DNA of 64,000 bases, taken from the NCBI GenBank assembly GCA_035610365.1, contig CM069432.1, positions 75,954,520 through 76,018,519 of the forward strand. Direction: 5' to 3'. Position numbers and translations under genes: made by a program. This DNA comes from Aquatica leii. Its lineage: Eukaryota > Arthropoda > Insecta > Coleoptera > Lampyridae. This document shows positions 36,741 to 47,308 of this stretch, piece by piece. How positions within the stretch are numbered: the stretch's first letter is position 1; the number at the start of each line of letters is the position of its first letter. The notes below the pieces were generated by a model, which worked only from the letters and a program-made list of their open reading frames with translations, was not told where the DNA came from and did not search any database.

Positions 36741-39105
36741 AACTAATTTTGATGTATCAGTAATGTCTAATTCAGGTGCTTGCAAAAGTTGGATCACATC
36801 TCTGTCTAATGCATATTTATGTTGTTGTGGCTTCTGCATACTGGTGATGAGTGGATCTGATGATATCAAAAGCCTGTTAATGATGTCTTCGTTGGTTTTA
36901 TCTCTTGAAATTTTGCGTGAATATCCTTCTCTGTATTTTTTAAACATTTTGTTATTTGCCTCCTGGGCTTCTTCGCTTAATTGCCCTATAGGCAATAGAG
37001 CTGTTTCGATTATAATAGGTCCATGAATTAAAACTTTGTGAATAGTAGGTGGCATACAGTACCAAGAATATTTTTCTACGAACAAATGTGCACTTTCTAG
37101 TGTATAAGCTTGGAATCGTAGTAAATCAATGGTATATCCACTTGACATTGCTCGTAGTATGGTACGAAATCGTTTAATTACTTCTAGATCGATTCCTGTT
37201 ATTTCACTTGACACTGCTGCATTTTCAAAAAAGCGCCGAGCCGTGTTTCCATCATTGCTACTACCATATCCAGGTTTAGGTTTGTCGATAATTAGACCCA
37301 ATTCTGATTTAAACTTTTGCCTGATTTCATGTTTTCTTATATCTATTATTTCTTTGTTTTCTGCGCCTCGAGCTTGCCATTTCTGTAATGGAAGTTTATA
37401 TGATAGGTTGATTAAACACTCGAAGAATCTTATCCAAGCGTGAAGGGTGGACATTCCAAATTCTAAATTATCTTTATTTATACTAGTATTCACGCATTTA
37501 CTAATATTATTGAAATCTTTAGACGTCAAACCACATAGAAAACATCGCATTGTCGACTTTGTATCTGTCAGAGAATTACAAATTTTTCCGTCAATCATGG
37601 TAAAAAGCAATTTATGGGTAATTTCTATCACTGCGCCTTCATCAGTTTCGTATTTGGTTGTAACTAATTGGTTTATTTTGTCTTGAATGTGTTTTTGTTC
37701 GTTTTTAGCAACTTCAACAGTTTCGTGAACGAACTGAAACTTGATTGGACGGCAAAATCTTGTTGAAGATGCCCGTGTATTGCTCCACAATACTGTTTGG
37801 GCTTTAATCGGTTTTTCAGGATCTCCATCTATAAGCCTCAAGGGTACTATTGAAGACATAAAAATACTCCCATCGCTGTATGACTCGTTTGTAAACTTTT
37901 GTTTATATTCTGAATGACCTGATGAGCCGTCAAACCCCCACTTTGATATTAAAACTAACTGGTTTAAGTTCTGTTGACTCTTTAAAACTTCATTCTGAAC
38001 CTGAAGAATACGTGTAACTGTATGGTCAAGCAGTCCTTGTAGCTCAATCTCAGCTCCTGTTTCAGTCACTTTAAAATGCTTTTTATCAGGATAGCATTCC
38101 TTTTTGGTTTCTTGTATTTTCTTGTAGGATGGAAATCGGTCCTTAGCTTTAGATCTTATCACGTTGTATTGGCTTCTTGTAAGTTGCGCTTCGACAAACA
38201 TTGATAAAGCTTCATGCGTGGGAAGAAGCTCTGGTTCTTTGGTTTTATTTTTTTTTAAAGCTTTTTTATAACGTTTGGCTTGTCTCGGAGAAGTAGTTGT
38301 AATTTCTTTTAGCAAGGCAGCAGCATCAGTTGCTCCAGCAGACCTTAGGCTTATTTGCGCTGCGTAACACAGCTTCTCAGCACTGTGAGTCGACCGTAAA
38401 TCCTGTGTTTTCAAACGCTTTGTCCTATCCGAAGTTTCTTTAAAATCTAGTTTTGGTCTTCCCAATTTTAAGTTTTGATCTACAAAGTTCGGAAAACTTA
38501 TCGAAGATTTAAGCCAACTATCATTTTTCGTGAGAAACCTTTGTCTCGTTCGGTTCGAAGCAGACCACCTCTTCTTGAAATCGGCAATAAAATAAGAAAT
38601 TCTTATATTCAGCTCTAGGTATTTCCATTCCGGGCATCTAGTACGCTCAATTAGATATTTTTTCAAAAATGGTACTTGCTCGTCGAGTTTTTCATGACCA
38701 GACTCGAGCATTTTGTTATATAAATCTATCCGTGATATAAAAATATCAAAACATTCAGATCCTAAAAGAAAACAAAAAAAAAATAAAAAATCAGCTATTT
38801 AAAAATATTACTTAAATTTACTGTTTTAGTATTAGTAAATCTGCGATTTACATAAATTGGGGCAAATAAGGGCAAAAATTTTTGTTATCAGTTTAAAGAG
38901 TATGGTATCAGGTAAAATAAGAGACCAAAATCATTACAATTAGTGACAACTAGTGGAACTAAACACCTATGTTTACTCAAAAACAACTTAATGCTTAATC
39001 ATTTTAATAACCTAATAATAAAACTAATAGCCAACTATTAAATATATCTAAAATACATTATTTAAAAGCTTAATTATATTACTTACCCGTTGCCGAAGCT
39101 TCCAT
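36684..39105 (-). CDS. Transib transposase (RAG1-like DDE recombinase)
   Basis: Exon 1 is 39105-39087 (MEASAT plus one base), intron 39086-38762 (325 bp, GTAAGT donor, TTTTAG acceptor, phase 1), and exon 2 is 38761-36684; together they give 698 residues. The 675-residue frame starting at 38711 is open upstream to the acceptor, and the splice adds 23 residues. Placed by spacing against the RAG1 core: catalytic D284 (in WGFDGSSG), D397 (TMIDGK) and E607 (EAQEANN); zinc ligands C413 and C416 (RCFLC) and H581/H586 (HKVLIH). RAG1 has D-to-first-cysteine spacing 19 (here 16), histidine spacing 5 (here 5) and H-to-E spacing 20 (here 21). The N-terminal third is basic and lysine-rich, as expected for DNA binding. 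It ends in a run of about 17 acidic residues encoded by a GAT microsatellite. No RING domain was seen. AATAAA follows the stop closely (near 36670). Nuclear action on the element's own ends is inferred. Confidence 0.88.
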
Positions 39106-39317
39106 GGTAAATTTTTGATGAATAATCACTCAAACTTGACGTTTAAATACCCAAAAATTTGCTATAATCGTACGGGCTGCGAAAAGCGTAAGTTTCGACT
39201 GAAGTATCTCGATTGTTTTAGTGTTGAATTATGAAAAAAAAACGGTTATCGAACGGCTGAGTCTATCTGCTGTTTATAAGTTATAAAGCAGAACAATAGA
39301 TAATACTTTGCGCGTGG

Positions 39318-39356
39318 GAGTTTTTGCCAACTATTCATGAGTTCTGCCCCTTTGTG
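39318..39356 (-). repeat. Transib right terminal inverted repeat, RSS-like
   Basis: Read inward from 39356 on the minus strand: CACAAAG, a 22-23-bp spacer, then GCAAAAACT, which matches the V(D)J nonamer ACAAAAACC at seven of nine positions when the spacer is taken as 22. The heptamer differs from the left one at two positions. Confidence 0.85.
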
Positions 39357-39361
39357 CGACG
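39357..39361. repeat. Transib target-site duplication, right
   Basis: CGACG directly after the right end, identical to 36428-36432. Confidence 0.9.
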
Positions 39362-39850
39362 CTTTAAATTACAAATATTTAAAATTTAAACTTAGCGCTA
39401 AAAATTCTCCCACTCGAATCAACTCGTGGTAACTAGCGCAAGAAAAATATTTGGAACAAACTTCAAAGGTACCGACAAAGAGTGATCCTACCGGATCAGA
39501 AAGCCTTATACTGTGACCGAAAAGAGTTTAAAACCTAATCAAAGTTTACTTTTGTACTAGCATATGCACCTACATTTTGTTTACTACTTTTTTGAATTTA
39601 TAATTATTTTAATTGAAGATTTCATAAACAGGATATGAGACCATTTCAGAGATATTTATACAACGCGCCACAATATTTGTAGAAAGTGTGATATCTCTAA
39701 GACCACCTATAGAGGTTTGAATGAGACTTAAACTTAACGCTTAAAAACTTATGATGCAGCAGTAAAAATTCAGCACGTGTTCTATAAAGGGTTAAAACAA
39801 AATGTAGACGTAAAACTTTAACTTTTGGAATTACCAACTCGGAAATTCAT
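39362..39850. other. Intergenic, no gene recognised
   Basis: AT-rich sequence between the Transib element and the Penelope-like pair. Nothing recognisable. Confidence 0.4.
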
Positions 39851-39910
39851 TTTTAAGTATGAGAATGTCTTCCGAGTTTGGACCGTGTGATTATTGTAAC
39901 CGAGGTTGCC

Positions 39911-39950
39911 AACGTTTCGCCCACTTTCATAAGGGGCTTCATCAGGACGT
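39911..39950 (-). ncRNA. Hammerhead-like motif in Penelope end
   Basis: On the minus strand, CTGATGA (39945-39939) is followed by a stem with GCCC and GGGC strands and by CGAAAC (GAAA at 39918-39915), then GTTGGCAAC. This is the core layout of hammerheads known from Penelope-like elements. The first stem is poorly paired, so activity is doubtful. Confidence 0.55.
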
Positions 39951-40118
39951 GAGATAAATCGAAAAACTCAAACAAGCAACCGAAATCTAACTAAGGACTT
40001 CTCAAAAGTTAGATAATCAACTTGTGAACCAAGCCAGATTCTAACCTCTGGAAAGGTAAGAAAGAAAACGGTAAACTTGAAAAAGCAAACGAAAATCTAA
40101 CAAAGAACCACTACCGAG

Positions 40119-40634
40119 TTAGGTAATCAACTTGTGAACCAAGCCAGATTCTAAACTCCATAAAAGTGACTTAAGAAGAAATAGTCTCCGTATATAAAGA
40201 AAAAGATCGCGATTGAAGTAATTATGGGGTGTTTGATGAGTTCTATGCTTGCTCGGAATTTTAGAAATATGCCTTTTCTTTATATAGCGATCATTTTCTG
40301 TAATGCAAATAATGACGGAACGACCAGTTTCGCCAATGTAGACTAAACCACATGAACAAGGAATTTGATATATACCTAGAGAAGAAAGTATAGGAAATTT
40401 GTCTTTGGGAGAAGTAAGAATCTGAGAGATTTTGCCTGTCGAGTTGAATATGAGTTTAATACTATTCCTACGGAGAAGTTTCCTTATTTGATCTTGAACC
40501 TTGTGAATGTAGGGTAAAAAGGCCAATTTCGGATTGGATTCGGAAGTAGAAATGTCCTTAGGTAATCGAGTACGTGGATGTAGACGACGATTAATAACTC
40601 TATGAATATCTCGATTTATATAACCATTGTTCAC
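40119..40634 (-). pseudogene. Penelope-like polymerase tail with GIY-YIG endonuclease
   Basis: A 171-codon open frame contains LPYIHKVQDQIRKLLRRNSI and, from about residue 88, GIYQIPCSCGLVYIGETGRS, the GIY...YIG pair that defines the endonuclease of Penelope-like elements, with the CxC typical of their linker. The downstream arginine/lysine-rich part fits, and the glutamate further on is not securely placed. The reverse transcriptase is absent upstream, where the inverted partner begins, so this is a 5'-truncated copy that cannot move by itself. Confidence 0.78.
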
Positions 40635-40683
40635 TAGGATTTTAGTAAGATCATTAAGATGTCGGAGTTCCGAGTCTAGATTC

Positions 40684-41124
40684 TCAGGTTTCTATTCTAC
40701 ACTTTCATCTCAAGGTGTATATCAAATTCAGTGTTCATGTGGTTTAGTCTACATTCGTGAAACTGGTCATTCCGTCATTACTCGCATTACAGAACATAAT
40801 CGTTGTATAAAGAAAAGGTATATTTCTTAGTATGCGGTTGCTGAACATCATTTTACTACAGGTCACAAAATAGATTTTAATAACGTTTGGGTGAAACACC
40901 CCAATAACTTCAATCGCGATCATAGTTTTGAGTTATCCCTCCTTTGGTTCTCTGTCATTAGTCCTCTGTCGAAAACACGCCCTCTTTCAACTGTAATAAC
41001 CCAATCAGAGTCGAGCTTAACCATTCGTGATGACGATCCTTCCCCTTACGAAAGTGGGCGAAACGTTGGCAACTTCGGTTACAACAATGACACGGTTCAA
41101 ACCCGGAAGACATTCTTATCTTAG
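40684..41124 (+). pseudogene. Second Penelope-like GIY-YIG fragment, opposite strand
   Basis: The plus strand reads LSSQGVYQIQCSCGLVYIRE followed by TGHSVITRITEHNRCIKKRY, then a stop (40828) where the family continues with A-V-A-E-H-x-x-x-T-G-H-K-I-D-F. That continuation is still readable after the stop (AEHHFTTGHKIDFNNVWV). In the active site GIY is changed to GVY and YIG to YIR, so it is inactive. It is complementary in part to 40119-40634, making a large imperfect palindrome. Confidence 0.75.
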
Positions 41125-41251
41125 TATGCGTTTTAAGTATACGCAAAGTGTATTTGCATAAGTAGGTAGTGTTTGCAGCTAACATTATCTGGAACAGTTT
41201 ATAATTTTTTTTATAACGTGAAAATCTTTGTTTACTTTTTAAACGTGTAAA

Positions 41252-41437
41252 ATGGAAGAAACAAACTGTTGCTTCAAAATTTTGTTGGATGATTTAGACT
41301 ATTCTACTGATAGAAACCAGGAATATAAGTGCAAGGATGAAAAATTAATTGATTTATTAAAAAATTATCACATGTACAGTAAAAATTATAAAGATGCAGG
41401 CATAAAGGAAAATTCTTTATTTTTATCTTCTGGATAA
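41252..41437 (+). CDS. Small unrecognised coding-like frame
   Basis: A 61-codon frame (MEETNCCFKILLDDLDYSTD…) has a non-repetitive acidic composition, and a second frame continues coding-like for about 20 residues past it (DNKTVVVALQKVAEN, ending near 41490), as if one base had been gained or lost. I recognise no family. It could be a broken exon or chance; no splice partner was identified. Confidence 0.25.
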   Translation: MEETNCCFKILLDDLDYSTDRNQEYKCKDEKLIDLLKNYHMYSKNYKDAGIKENSLFLSSG

Positions 41438-42339
41438 CAAAACTGTTGTGGTAGCACTGCAAAAAGTAGCGGAAAATATATGACTTGCGCACTACACGAT
41501 CCTGCCGAGAAAGTAACCAAAAAGGTCGCATTATTTTATATATATATATATTATATATCATCTAAATACTAAGTGTATCTAAAATTAACGCCCGAGTTAC
41601 ATAATAAAACAAAAACCATATAATAGTTTTAAGTCTTGACACGTATTAATTTTAAGTTACAACCCAGATAGCACAGTCAGTTTGATACAAGGTTAAAACA
41701 AGCTTGTTTTAACAATCATGTAGACTGGAAACAAACTTGTCTGGAAACTTATATCAAGCATAATTCAAGCTTACTAGTTACCGCTACCACAAGCTTATTT
41801 TATAAAGCTTGAAAAAAGCTTATTAGACAAGCTGGAAAAAAGTATGTTGGGCAAACTTGAAATAACCATGTTGAACAAGCTTGAAAGAAGCGTGTTGGGC
41901 AAATTTGAAAAAAAGCATTTTTTTCATTTTGAATTAATTTATTTTCTAAAAAAAAGTGGATTAAGATATAAAAAAATACATTGCGTTAGATAATATAATA
42001 TAAACTAAAAAAGGAATAACATAACAGTATAAACTATTGTTACCTGCGTTTGAATTTCGTTGTGAAAGACGCCGTAAGTTTTCTTTTTTTTGGTGTGTTT
42101 CGATTGATTATTTTAGTATTAGCATCGAGAACGTTTTGTTTATTGTTTGTGTGGTTTGAGTTTAATGATATTTCAAGTTGTTTTCAATCATTATTGAAAT
42201 TCTCTTTTAAATGCATACAGATCCGTAGTTTTGTTTTTGATTTAGTACTTTATTTAGTTATCTTCGTAGAATACCAATTCAATATAATTTACGACTTCCT
42301 TTGTGGAATGTAAGTTGATACATTTTTCTTGGTAATTAC

Positions 42340-43800
42340 ACTTTGATTAAGCCACCTGCAAAAATGCAAGTCTCAGCGTTCTTGTGAGAATTATTTTCGT
42401 CGAAGTCTACGTGAGGAAATTCACGTGGCTAATTATAATTTTCATCTTTGTTTTTCTCGTTTGTTCAATGTTCTTTCTTTTACGTAGATGTTACCGCGCA
42501 AGCGAAGGGAATTTGGTGGGAACACGAGGTGTTAAATATGAGAGGTTTTGGTTTGGGGGATGAATAATCATCAATCGATCGTTGGTGGCAATTTTAAATT
42601 ACCGGTTACCGGTTGGTAAGGGTACGTTTCGTTATGCCCTACCGCGGAAGTTAAAAAGAAAATTGGTACCGTGGAAATGTAGTGTAGTGATGGAAAAGTT
42701 TGATTTTTATCTTCTTTTCAATGTTCGTAATTTACGGATTATGCAAATTTCACGGTTTCCATAATTATAACGCAAGTTTCAAGTTGGATATTCAATCGTT
42801 GGGTTGTACTGTGTCCAATCGTCGCATTAGTGCGGATTATGTTAAGTGTTAACAAAGAAATTCTTCCGCCGGCATAGAAATTATTTGGAGTACCTTTTCG
42901 TTTGGCCATCCCGGACCACCTAACCATAAGTACGTTCCTGCAGTTACGACGAATTCAAGGTATTTATGTTGCACCATTTATTTAATCGAGAAGATATTAT
43001 TTACGTTTACGCGATCAAGTGTTAAAAGCTTTGAATTTTCAATTAAAAATTACAAGTGTTTCGAAGTTATCGTTAATGTAACTAATTAATGACCGTATTT
43101 TACGGTACTGTTTTATCCCAAGTTTAAAATTTATTAAACGGGACCGAATTATCGATTCAAATTTTATATTTATATGTTAGTTTTATAAGTATTTTTCATT
43201 TTGTTTTTAAATTATATCGACACACACGGCCGTGATCATAGATGTTTTAGTTTGATTAATTTGTGCTGTTTATTTCTTTAAAATTCTGTATTGTGTATTT
43301 TATTATTTTGTTTGTGTATTTTATTCCATTAACTGTAAATTTGTTTTGATCTAACGTGCATTCAAGTAATTTTTTTCTATTATTTTGCTACTGTTTTGTG
43401 TGATTAATTTTGTCAATTTCAATGCAATTATTTTATTTTATTCATTTTGTTTTATTTCGTTCAAATAAATGTTAAATTATTAAATTGTAAAGAGCTTTTA
43501 ATTCCGTCGGCCTCCGCGTGTGTAACTTTATTAGTTTATTTTAGATTTTAGCAAATGCACCCTCTAAGGTAAGTCCAGTGGGGGTGCATACTACAGAAGC
43601 GGACTTGTGGTTGGCAAGGGTCATTAGTCCATTAAGCTTTACTCCTTGCTGGCGCCCTTTGATTTCGACATTATTATTTATCGATTCTGTGTTTTCGACA
43701 AGTCAATCCATTTCGATCACGAAACTTTTAAATAAAACCCACCCCATCTCTATTGAGCTAGTGGCACAACCCCCGTTTATGTTACTACATTGCAGGCAGT
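42340..43800. other. Unassigned region, possibly retrotransposon-derived
   Basis: Locally richer in G and C than its surroundings (42480-42930, 43500-43800). It contains TGTTACCGCGC at 42489, TGTTAAATATGAGAGG at 42529 and, at 43650, TGGCGCCC, a string often found as a primer-binding site beside LTRs. No matching second LTR, coding domain or duplication was found, so an LTR identity is only a possibility. Frames at 42050-42313, 42582-42764 and 43578-43802 have no family resemblance. Confidence 0.25.
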
Positions 43801-44433
43801 GACTTTGTGTTAGTTTTGGCATGTAACACTATATATGAAGAAATCGTTAAGCAATTGTAGTTTTTCCTACTGAGTTTCCACATTGGATCGATTTCCTTGA
43901 TTTCTGAAAAAAAAACAATTGAACTAGAACAAAAACATGCTAAGGAATAAAAGTAAATGTATATTTTCTTAATAATGTGTTGTATGTTCACCTTGAAGAA
44001 ATGTGAATCCGTTTATTAAAATACCAGATACAAAAACAAAATTGAAAATTTAATTATAGCTGAATAAAAACTTGTAGATAAAATGATATATTTTTTAAGT
44101 TATTAGCTGTTAGTCTACTTCTTCTGTGGTTAATACAAATAGCATAAGTGAAAAACGATTTGGTCGAATTTAATACAACTAATCGAACTAATACACAAAT
44201 ATATAAATTATTAACAAATGTTAAGATATGTTGCTTTTGATTTCAGGTTATAAACATATTTATGCCCATTCGGGTTTTTTGAATAATTTGTTAAAACAGA
44301 AAATAATTTCAAGATATGTAATTGAAAATTATGAATGTACTAGCGGACCCGACAGACTTCGTACTGTCAAAAAGATTTTTAATATTGCAATTTTTTGTTC
44401 CTACGTATTTTATAGTCGGGGTAAAAAATTCTT

Positions 44434-45231
44434 CTAAACAGAACCGTCACCCTGGTGATTACCTGGCGCATAGACAAACAAATCTGATGGTTTTCCAACA
44501 CGGGAACATGCAACATACAATTGACCATGTGAGAAACATGGGTTTTCCAGATTAATACCACAAACACTTAATGATTGCCCCTGGGACTTGTTTCTGGTCA
44601 TAGCAAAAGCAAGCCGCACTGGAAACTGTAGTCATTTAAACTGAAATGGCACATCAGTCGGAATGATTGGGATGCGCGGTATGAGAACATTTTCTCCTTT
44701 ATACTTTCCTTTGAGTATAGTTGCTTCTATCACGTTGTTTAGTAATTTTTATCGCTAACCGTGTTCTGTTGCAAAGACGCGGTTGGTTGATATTTCGCAA
44801 CATTATAACAACCGATCCAACCTTTCATTGAAGATTGTGAGGTGGCAATCCTGGCAAGTCCAGCAAGTTTAAAAATTCCGGTGGATAGTTGACTACATCA
44901 TCTTCGTTAGTAGCCGAATCAACTGATTTATATATCCTCGATTCGCCTAAACAATAATTTTACATTGCTGCAAAACCTTTGCCATTGCAGAGTTCTTCGA
45001 AATGTTGCAGGTTGGAGTTTCATTGCTTTGCATATTTAATGGCAATTTTAGTGCTGAATGGACTGTTCGACCACCTTCAAGCAAAGTTGCTGCAATTCCC
45101 GACAAAGCGAGTGCAATTTTATTTTGTGAGCGAATTGTTGCTAATAATATAGAAATCAAAAAGCTTTTTCCTGTACCACCAGGTGCATCTAAGAAGTAAA
45201 TCCCGCCAGTTTCATCATTTGATACTTTCAT
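44434..45231 (-). pseudogene. Pif1-like helicase part of Helitron Rep/helicase
   Basis: Two open pieces flank a shifted middle. 45231-44947 has the Walker A motif in DAPGGTGKSFLISILLATIR followed by ALSGIAATLLEGGRTVHSAL. 44619-44434 has [20 protein letters not shown] and [12 protein letters not shown], the last helicase motifs of the Pif1 family as used by Helitrons. The middle (about 44900-44640) still reads PPHNLQ-like and VIMLRNINQPRLCN with stops and frameshifts, and part of the helicase between is deleted. Pif1-like helicase would unwind donor DNA during rolling-circle movement; this copy cannot. Confidence 0.85.
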
Positions 45232-45239
45232 AAGAGTAT

Positions 45240-46080
45240 TAAAAACATACTTCTGTTTTGCAAACTCAGTATATAAGGTTACAGAAAATCCAAGAAAAAC
45301 AACACAATGTACAACCGTAAATTATTAAAAACGAAAAATATAAGAAAATTATGAAAAATGTAATAAAAAAAGCACGTCTTTATGTTTTCATTTTCTAACT
45401 GAACTGTTTTACATTTAATTGTTATCTTATTTGATTTTATTATTGAAATTAATTGATGTTTACTATATTGACATTCGTATTAATTAATAATTGCTAGTTT
45501 TAATGTAATTATATTTATATGCATTAAAAGTGAGGTTAATCCAAAATAAATAATATAATTACGTCCACGTGTTAGATGTAATAAAAAAGATATAACCACT
45601 CACTTCTGTTAGAAATTCACTTGAATTATAATAAGTCCTTTTATTTTGCCTGTCAGTTAATAATATTTTTACTGTCCATTTTTGATATAAAATATAACCT
45701 CTACTTACGATTTGGTGAAAGGCGCAGTTCGATCACAACACTATCACACCAAAAATTCTTGATTTAAGTGAATATTTAATTCAGATTGTATAATAATCAG
45801 AATCAGATGCAATTTTTTTTTGTAAATAAACAATGTAATTGGGAACGAAATTGTTTCTCATGTGACTGCGTCATTATTATTTCGGTTGTCAGCGAGTGTT
45901 TTCCTAGCTTATGGCAGATGGCGCGGTCACTGGTAAACAGCTGATCGTTAAAAAAAATTATTTTCTCGCGGTCGCAGATATGTGACTGATGCAAAAAATA
46001 TATAAAAACAATCCTTGATGCGGATTTTATATCATGTTAAAATTTCAACTCAATCGGTGTAGAACTTTTTGAGTTTTTGA
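45240..46080. other. Helitron 5' interior, non-coding
   Basis: No coding domain is recognised between the helicase relic and the 5' terminus of the Helitron. The Rep region expected there is missing. Confidence 0.5.
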
Positions 46081-47216
46081 AGCGTACACAAACCAACATA
46101 ACATTTTTATATATATAGATATAAAAGAATCGATAGATCAGTAGTAATATAAATTGACCGTTAAAATGAAAATAGATGTCAGTGATAAAAACATTCCATA
46201 CTATTTAAGATTAAGGAGTATGGTTTTTTACAAGTTCTTATGGTTGTACACTTTATCAACTTTATTACACGTGTATAACATAACCTCAACAAAAATTGAA
46301 TTACTCGATTAGTGTACTTAATTAATTTTACATTTAGGATTTAAAATAAATACTCACCTTACTTTTTTCGAAGAATATTAGTTACACAACAAACCGCAAC
46401 AATCAAAATAAAAATTGTAAGCTGCCTATTCAACGGTAAAAACAAGGTAAAATCGTTGCCGCTATTTAGAAAAACATACTGATTTTTTAGGTTAACGTAC
46501 TTTTTGCAATATCTTTGAACAAAACGAATTTTAAAATTGCATAGACCAAGGATGTTTATTCGTAGGAAAAACTAACATTACGATTTTTATGTATCTATTT
46601 TTTTTAGCCAATGAAAAGATGTTACAGATATACTTATGGCGCACCTTTCAAATCAATCTTTGTTATAATTATTATTTAAACAAAACGTACTGAAATCAGT
46701 TACAAAAGTATTGACGTACTTTTACTTGAGCAAAAATATGCTGATTCAGTACAAATGTATACTAACTTGGGCAATATTCTTGGGCAACATTGACTATAGC
46801 TACTTAACGAAGCATTCCGGCAACTTTCGGATAACACCGTTGCCAAAATAATAGCAGAGCTTGTTACGATTTTTTTAAAGCTTATTACCAAGGCTTATTA
46901 CAAGCTTGTTTCATAGTTAAAGTGAAAGTTTAACATTGCAAGCACAACCAAGTCAAAAACAAACTGGTTGTAAGCTTACATGCTACCTGGGTAATAAACT
47001 TGCAATAAGCTTATTTTGCAAACTTGCTTCAAACTTTCCAACCAAGTTTCAAGTTTGATTCAAGGTTAATTCAAGCTTCATGTTTGAAACTTGCTTTAAG
47101 CTTGACATGACAAGTTAAAAGCAAACTTGCCGTAAGCTTACGTGCTATCTGGGAAGTTTTTAAGCGTTACTTTTAAGTCTCATTGTGTTCAAGGCTTTAA
47201 CCTTTAAATCACTTGA

Positions 47217-47308
47217 GTATGTCTCAGAGATATCTCACAAAATATCTCATTTTTCTGAGATATTGTGATCAATTTGAGATTAGTTTGAGATATTCGATGT
47301 TATGTGGG
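47217..47308. repeat. GATATC-rich repeat beside a CCCACATAACA end
   Basis: Several inverted and direct copies of GAGATAT / ATATCTC end at TATGTGGG (47301-47308). Read outward from there on the minus strand the border is CCCACATAACATCG. Its form resembles the ends of the other CCC-ended units, but no partner end was found. Confidence 0.45.

Larger units (their letters stand above)
36433..39356 (-). mobile_element. Complete Transib (RAG1-related) DNA transposon
   Basis: The element is 2924 bp long, bounded by 39-bp imperfect inverted repeats (36433-36471 and 39318-39356) and a perfect 5-bp duplication CGACG on both sides. It carries one gene on the minus strand (36684-39105) that fills most of its length. 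Transib elements move by cut-and-paste, make 5-bp duplications and are the recognised relatives of the RAG1 recombinase. Unlike nearly every other transposon in this window, no internal stop or frameshift was seen. Only the right heptamer departs from the expected consensus. It appears potentially autonomous; whether it is expressed cannot be told. Confidence 0.92.
39861..41130. mobile_element. Penelope-like element, head-to-head inverted pair
   Basis: Two 3'-terminal fragments of one Penelope-like family face away from each other: a minus-strand part (about 39861-40634) and a plus-strand part (about 40635-41130). Their outer ends are inverted copies sharing GTGGGCGAAACGTTGGCAAC and CCGAGTTT/AAACC..GGAAGACATTCT. 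The 10-bp sequence TTTTAAGTAT occurs at 39851-39860 and 41131-41140 and is a candidate target duplication. Head-to-head and partial inverted arrangements are common in Penelope insertions. Hammerhead-like cores lie near both outer ends. Confidence 0.75.
44340..46119 (-). mobile_element. Helitron remnant with both termini
   Basis: Read on the minus strand, it begins TCTATATATATAAAAATG at 46119 and ends with a hairpin (GACAG…CTGTC, about 44365-44345) followed by CTAG at 44343-44340. The flanking host bases are A before and T after. A TC start, a terminal hairpin, CTAG end and A/T insertion are the defining signs of Helitrons. The 1780-bp copy carries only the end of the helicase gene and lacks the Rep domain, so it is non-autonomous. 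Confidence 0.85.
41663..47153. mobile_element. Composite 5.5-kb unit with CCCAGATAGCAC ends
   Basis: The left end CCCAGATAGCACA (41663) and the right end GTGCTATCTGGG (47142-47153) are perfect 12-bp inverted repeats. Next to each lie 200-400 bp dense in degenerate short repeats around AAGCTT and CAAGCTTG (41690-41910 and 46860-47140). A further internal end-like copy, GCTACCTGGG, stops at 46991. The interior holds a Helitron remnant (44340-46119) and an unassigned GC-richer region (42340-43800). No transposase for the outer ends was recognised and the target duplication is unclear. Confidence 0.55.

Noticed and set aside
36652..37026. Plus-strand 124-codon frame with a polyserine run
   Set aside because: Shadow of the Transib transposase; the run is the (ATC)n repeat read in another frame.
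41663..41910. CRISPR-like spaced repeats (CAAGCTTG)
   Set aside because: Units are degenerate and irregularly spaced, part of transposon subterminal repeats in a eukaryotic sequence.
42489..43660. Solo LTR with a TGGCGCCC primer-binding site
   Set aside because: No matching end, no duplication and no second LTR could be found; kept only as an unassigned region.
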